Source of the DNA: an uncultured Porphyromonadaceae bacterium
GTDB taxonomy: Bacteria > Bacteroidota > Bacteroidia > Bacteroidales > Muribaculaceae
Direction: 5' to 3'
Length of the DNA stretch: 25,781 nucleotides
NCBI GenBank assembly: GCA_900547825.1
Contig: URII01000037.1
Location: forward strand, 1 to 25,781
The notes under the pieces: generated by a model
Database searches by the model: none
What the model saw: only the letters and a program-made list of their open reading frames with translations
Told to the model about the DNA's origin: nothing
Program-made: the position numbers and the translations under genes
Shown: one piece after another, positions 22,214 through 25,781 of the stretch
Layout: every line of letters starts with the position of its first letter
How positions within the stretch are numbered: position 1 is the first letter of the stretch

Positions 22214-23129
22214 CGAGCCGAAAACTCAGCTTATAGAGCGGAAAATCAAACCTAAGCACAGCACCTTGGTCAATACGGGTGCTCATATCGCCCGTGACAG
22301 GTTCAAGAAGTGAGTCATACCACTCCAGCATGTAACTGTCGGCGAATATGGTGGGCCGCATGCGTCCCTTGACCATTCCTGCACTCCATGCAGCACCATT
22401 GGCCACCGCGCCGGAACAATATATTATATCGTAGCCCCCGTTGCCGTCAGCCACCAGTGCCAGACGGTAACGGCCACCCACAATTCCGCGCGAGGGGTCG
22501 TTTTCACGGTCAAGATATGTATAGAAACCTTCTGCCGGATCACTTGTCGCGTCAAACCGTGCGGCAAGCGATGTTTCAGTCCATCCGGTTATAAGATTTT
22601 TCCGGCGGTCAGGCCATGTTTCGGCACACATATATTCCACTTCGGCCTTCTTTCCTGTAACAAGACTCACCTGCGCGGATGGCGGCAACGGAGCGCTGAA
22701 AGAAGCCTTCACAGGCTCAGGCTCCCTTGATCCGACAAATATCGCCGGCATTGCATCGGCATACCGGTCAATCACAACAGTATTGAACCCCGATGGATCC
22801 ACCTCCGGAAAAGCAATATGACTCACCGCCACAGAATTTCCCTCAACCCATACTTCCACCGAGACGCCCTCACTGCCGGCCGCAGGATCAACTTCGGCAG
22901 CTCCTACAGGTTTGACAACTACTTTCAACATGCCCCACTCCATACTCCATGGAACAGCAGAACGCACCCTGGCCTCAACGCTCACAGCCAATGCAGTGGA
23001 GTCCACATCCATGGAGACTTCTGTAGCACCGGCAGCCACTTCGGCATAACGCAGAGATGAGGAGCCACGCACTGCACCCGTAACGGCTAACGCCGTCAGT
23101 ACGAAAACCGTTGCAAGGAAAGCTCTCAT
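22200..23129 (-). CDS. secreted protein of unknown function
   Basis: The 309-residue protein has a signal peptide (MRAFLATVFVLTALAVTGAV). The mature chain is Val/Ala-rich and probably all-beta, with no membrane helix. Its C-terminal half is the more distinctive: TWPDRRKNLITGWTETSLAARF, EGFYTYLDRENDPSRGIVGGRYRLALV, DIIYCSG, GMVKGRMRPTIFADSYMLEWYDS. I do not recognise a named family, though this half reads like a conserved domain. It is the last gene of a minus-strand cluster. Its ATG overlaps the miaA stop in an ATGA, which implies translational coupling to a tRNA-modification gene. The low Lys and high Val content of its first half is unusual here. Confidence 0.75.
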   Translation of the reverse strand: MRAFLATVFVLTALAVTGAVRGSSSLRYAEVAAGATEVSMDVDSTALAVSVEARVRSAVPWSMEWGMLKVVVKPVGAAEVDPAAGSEGVSVEVWVEGNSVAVSHIAFPEVDPSGFNTVVIDRYADAMPAIFVGSREPEPVKASFSAPLPPSAQVSLVTGKKAEVEYMCAETWPDRRKNLITGWTETSLAARFDATSDPAEGFYTYLDRENDPSRGIVGGRYRLALVADGNGGYDIIYCSGAVANGAAWSAGMVKGRMRPTIFADSYMLEWYDSLLEPVTGDMSTRIDQGAVLRFDFPLYKLSFRLAKER

Positions 23130-24034
23130 TGAATAAGATCAGTTACAGCGCCGACAAACTCGTCCGAAGGCATGTCCCACGGCAGCCAATGGATAGGAAA
23201 TCCGCGCCGTTCCATTCCCCGGAACCATGTCATCTGACGTTTTGCAAACTGATGTATGGCCGTTTCAAGTCCCGAAACCATCTCCTGCTCCGTTATCTGT
23301 CCTATGACATAGCGGGTGACATATTTGTATTCGAGCCCATAGTAAATAAGATCCTCAGCAGATATACCCGAGGCAAGAAGCGACTCCACCTCGGCAGTCA
23401 TCCCTGCCCTCAACCGGGCCTGAAGCCTTTCCGATATACGGCGCCGGCGCATGTCGCGGTCAATGGCCACACCCACTGTCACAGCCCCTTCCACCGGAGC
23501 GGGACGGGCGGCTTCGGCAGCTTCGGGATGCTCCATATAATATCGTTCTATCTCAATGGCTCTCACAGCACGCTTAACGGTGTCGACATCCGTAACGTTA
23601 TGGAGAGTTTTCATGGAGGAAAGCATAGCTGTAAGCTCGGCAAGAGAGAATGACTCCAGCTCCTTGCGCAATTCCGTATTTTCAGGCACCTTAGGCAGAT
23701 GCAGCCCTTTGAGCACCGACTCAACATATAGTCCCGTCCCTCCGCACACCACCGGAAAGCTGCCGCGCGAGCGCACTGCTTCCAGAGCCGCGTCAAAATC
23801 GCGTATATACTCAAACAGATTATATTTATGCCCTGCGGGACATATATCAATGAGATGAAACGGCACAGAACCGTATTCCTCAAGATCCTTTCCGGTGCCG
23901 AGATCCATGCCGCAGTAGACCTGACGTGAATCGGCACTGAGGATCTCTCCCCCTACAGCTCGGGCCACTTCCACGGCACGCCGTGTCTTTCCTGAGGCCG
24001 TCGGCCCCACTATGGCAAGCAAGGATGCTCTCAT
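23126..24034 (-). CDS. miaA: tRNA dimethylallyltransferase MiaA
   Basis: MiaA adds a dimethylallyl group to A37 of tRNAs that read codons starting with U, the first step of ms2i6A synthesis. The 302-residue protein has the P-loop GPTASGKT (10-17), DSRQVY (35-40) with the catalytic Asp, the HLIDI segment, CGGTGLYVESVL (97-108), a family helix region with DVDTVKRAVRAIE, and QFAKRQMTWFRGM near the end. The length is typical. It starts 7 nt after the membrane-protein gene and overlaps the next gene by 4 nt, so it sits inside an operon rather than alone. Confidence 0.95.
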   Translation of the reverse strand: MRASLLAIVGPTASGKTRRAVEVARAVGGEILSADSRQVYCGMDLGTGKDLEEYGSVPFHLIDICPAGHKYNLFEYIRDFDAALEAVRSRGSFPVVCGGTGLYVESVLKGLHLPKVPENTELRKELESFSLAELTAMLSSMKTLHNVTDVDTVKRAVRAIEIERYYMEHPEAAEAARPAPVEGAVTVGVAIDRDMRRRRISERLQARLRAGMTAEVESLLASGISAEDLIYYGLEYKYVTRYVIGQITEQEMVSGLETAIHQFAKRQMTWFRGMERRGFPIHWLPWDMPSDEFVGAVTDLIQ

Positions 24035-24041
24035 GGACGCG

Positions 24042-25382
24042 TCACACCTCTATGCCGTTGATTATCTTGCGCCAGAACCGTTTGAGACCAAACAGAGGCT
24101 TATCCTCATTGTTGGAGGATATGAAAAGCCAACGGCTGTCGTCGAAATCAACATCCCACAGCGGGAAATCGCTGAGACGGAACACCGGGTTATAGTTCTT
24201 TATCTTGTAACGGCGACGTCCGCGGAGGTCATAGGTCTTCCAGGCCATGGCTATGGTGTAGATACGGTATATCTCGGCGGTAAGCATGGGCGCTATCGAA
24301 CGCGATTCGGCAAGCCTTTTGATATCATAGACCCTGAGCCAGCGGCCTTCGGGAAGCGAGGAGCCGGCAAGAACATCGCGGTCATCCACAAGCGCGGCGA
24401 AATGGACTATACTGCCATCGGAATTGCCATCCTGTGAGGTATATATATATCTAAGTTCCACTCCCTTGTCGATTCCGGTAATGTCACGGAAGTCATCGCG
24501 TGCCTGCTCCATGCCCACTTTCGGAACAAATTTACGCTGTATGACCGCAGGAGTATCAAGTACAGGATGTGTTGCATCGGGATCTACCGGGCTCAGATAC
24601 ACATAATCCCCGCATATCATTAAAAAACGTTCAACTGTAACCGGACTCTGTGAACGCACGCCGGCAGCCATACCCTGCGCATAATATCCGAGAAGCCCCG
24701 AATACCGCACTCCGGTGTATATGATACTCAACACAATGAATGCAATAGGCAGAACCACGAAAAAGAATCGGTCGGGACTGTTGAAATTCACATTTATGTA
24801 GAAGAGATAATAATAGGCCCAGCTTACGGCAGCGAGACCAGCCATAAGCCAGAAGAAAAGATTTATCTGCATGCTTCCCTCTCCTTTATAGATCATCCCC
24901 ACAAAGCCCCGCTCGGCTGCCGTGCCGTAACGCATCACACAGTCGCGGCAGAACGTGAGCCTGGTTCCACGCATTTTAGCTATCGCGCCATAATATACGG
25001 CACTGGTGAGCACCACTATTGAGGGAACAAAAGGAATTTTATGATTCAGAGTCTCAGGCGCATGGATAAAGGTTATATATCCGTTGGCAAACAGGATATT
25101 TATAGCCAGCATCACAGCTCCCGAAAGGAAAAGGGTACGCACTGCGAGATGAGGCACTACATAGCAGCCCGGCATGGAGACATCACGGTTATAACGCACT
25201 AACCCGAACAGGATGAATGCCTCTACAAATGCCACCATTGGCAGCCATTTTGCAGATATCCATATGCTGAGCAACAACAGCAGCCCGAGCGATCCGGTGC
25301 CAATGATCCACGCCCACCACAGCCATATTATGGCAGAATCGGCCTTGCGGTTATTTTTATTAGAATCGGTTTGCATCGCCAT
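24042..25382 (-). CDS. six-helix membrane protein of unknown function with a cytosolic C-terminal domain
   Basis: The 446-residue protein has six predicted membrane helices: ~17-42, 46-64, 79-101, 116-135, 173-195 and 204-228. A CRDC pair (Cys145, Cys148) lies in the loop between helices 4 and 5, next to the GEGSMQINLFFW segment. The C-terminal ~215 residues are soluble, with recognisable segments FLMICGDYVYLSPVDPD, GVELRYIYTSQDG, GRWLRVYDIKRLAES and VFRLSDFPLWDVDFDDSRW. I do not recognise the family. It lies 36 nt after the S9 peptidase and 7 nt before miaA, so co-transcription is likely. An envelope sensor or transporter-like role would be a guess only. Confidence 0.8.
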   Translation of the reverse strand: MAMQTDSNKNNRKADSAIIWLWWAWIIGTGSLGLLLLLSIWISAKWLPMVAFVEAFILFGLVRYNRDVSMPGCYVVPHLAVRTLFLSGAVMLAINILFANGYITFIHAPETLNHKIPFVPSIVVLTSAVYYGAIAKMRGTRLTFCRDCVMRYGTAAERGFVGMIYKGEGSMQINLFFWLMAGLAAVSWAYYYLFYINVNFNSPDRFFFVVLPIAFIVLSIIYTGVRYSGLLGYYAQGMAAGVRSQSPVTVERFLMICGDYVYLSPVDPDATHPVLDTPAVIQRKFVPKVGMEQARDDFRDITGIDKGVELRYIYTSQDGNSDGSIVHFAALVDDRDVLAGSSLPEGRWLRVYDIKRLAESRSIAPMLTAEIYRIYTIAMAWKTYDLRGRRRYKIKNYNPVFRLSDFPLWDVDFDDSRWLFISSNNEDKPLFGLKRFWRKIINGIEV

Positions 25383-25418
25383 ATAAACAAGTGGATTCTC
25401 AATTCGGTTAATTATTTC

Positions 25419-25781
25419 TCAAAGATTACGGTTAAAATAGTCGAGCATGCGACCATAGACAACCCGGCGCATATCGCATGTCTTGATGGAATGGTTCTGG
25501 TTGGTGAACACCATCATGTCGCAGAATTTTCCCGCTCCCTGAAGGGCCGCGGCGAATTCAAGCGAATTCTCGGGATGCACGTTGTCGTCGGCCGTTCCGT
25601 GAATGAGCAGCAAGTCGCCGTGGAGCGCATTGGCACGCTGAATGGGGTTCGTGGCATAACCGGCAGCGTTTTCGGCAGGGGTGCGCATGTAACGTTCGGT
25701 ATATACCGTGTCGTAGTATTTCCAGTTGGTCGGAGCAGCTACGGCAACACCGGCGCAGAACACATTGCGACCTTCGCTCAT
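25419..25781 (-). CDS. S9 family (DPP-IV-like) peptidase, C-terminal end (5' truncated)
   Basis: Only the last 120 codons are in the window; the Met at the edge is probably internal. The fragment matches the end of the alpha/beta-hydrolase domain of dipeptidyl peptidase IV: WKYYDTVYTERYMRTPAEN, then LLLIHGTADDNVHPENS with the catalytic Asp (fragment residue 65) and the following Asn, and NQNHSI with the catalytic His (residue 97). The nucleophile Ser would lie outside the window. Such exported enzymes cleave Xaa-Pro dipeptides and are abundant in gut Bacteroidales. It is the first visible gene of the cluster that continues through the membrane protein and miaA. Confidence 0.88.
   Translation of the reverse strand: MSEGRNVFCAGVAVAAPTNWKYYDTVYTERYMRTPAENAAGYATNPIQRANALHGDLLLIHGTADDNVHPENSLEFAAALQGAGKFCDMMVFTNQNHSIKTCDMRRVVYGRMLDYFNRNL

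Noticed and set aside
1..25781. tRNA, rRNA, CRISPR array, insertion sequence or integrase
   Set aside because: I checked the intergenic gaps for tRNA-like cloverleafs, regularly spaced repeats and transposase or integrase motifs and found none.

Overview
This 25.8 kb window looks like chromosome from a member of the Bacteroidales, most likely a gut Muribaculaceae-type organism. The family assignment is inference; the order is better supported. Supporting signs are several upstream regions with the Bacteroidota promoter pattern (TTG, about 20 nt, TAnnTTTG), the chain ftsX - DUF3098 - uppP - truB - queA, families typical of Bacteroidales (DUF4919, PepSY-like lipoprotein, CotH proteins, plug-like/TonB-C proteins) and moderately high GC. 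No rRNA, tRNA, insertion sequence or CRISPR array was seen.

Layout. 1-845: the 3' end of an OmpA-type outer-membrane protein. 967-1326: folB. 1327-1672: a 346-bp gap that holds a short promoter-to-terminator unit (possible small RNA) with a 26-bp palindrome over its -33 box, then a second promoter for ftsX. 1673-6193: six co-directional genes (ftsX, DUF3098, uppP, truB, queA, YigZ family) serving cell division, lipid-carrier recycling and tRNA modification. 6149-11958, minus strand: a complete tripartite RND efflux operon in the order outer-membrane channel, adaptor, pump; the pump gene overlaps the YigZ gene tail to tail by 45 bp.

12097-15763 is a looser accessory stretch: a beta-helix surface lipoprotein, a 71-residue secreted protein of unknown function, a secreted plug-like/TonB-C protein, and a lone AT-rich YhcG-type (DUF1016) PDDEXK nuclease on the minus strand. 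15899-18337, minus strand: a CotH-like protein with a possible T9SS-type tail, a DUF4919 protein 7 nt behind it, and a strong terminator. nhaA (minus) and lepA (plus) diverge from a 107-bp region where their predicted promoters overlap. lepA is followed by a PepSY-like lipoprotein.

22200-25781, minus strand: a tight cluster of the 3' end of a DPP-IV-like S9 peptidase, a six-helix membrane protein of unknown function, miaA, and a secreted protein of unknown function joined to miaA by a 4-nt ATGA overlap.

Most of the window is ordinary core genome. The parts most worth a second look are the short transcription unit before ftsX, the CotH variant with its C-terminal tail, the isolated AT-rich nuclease, and the two unknown proteins flanking miaA.
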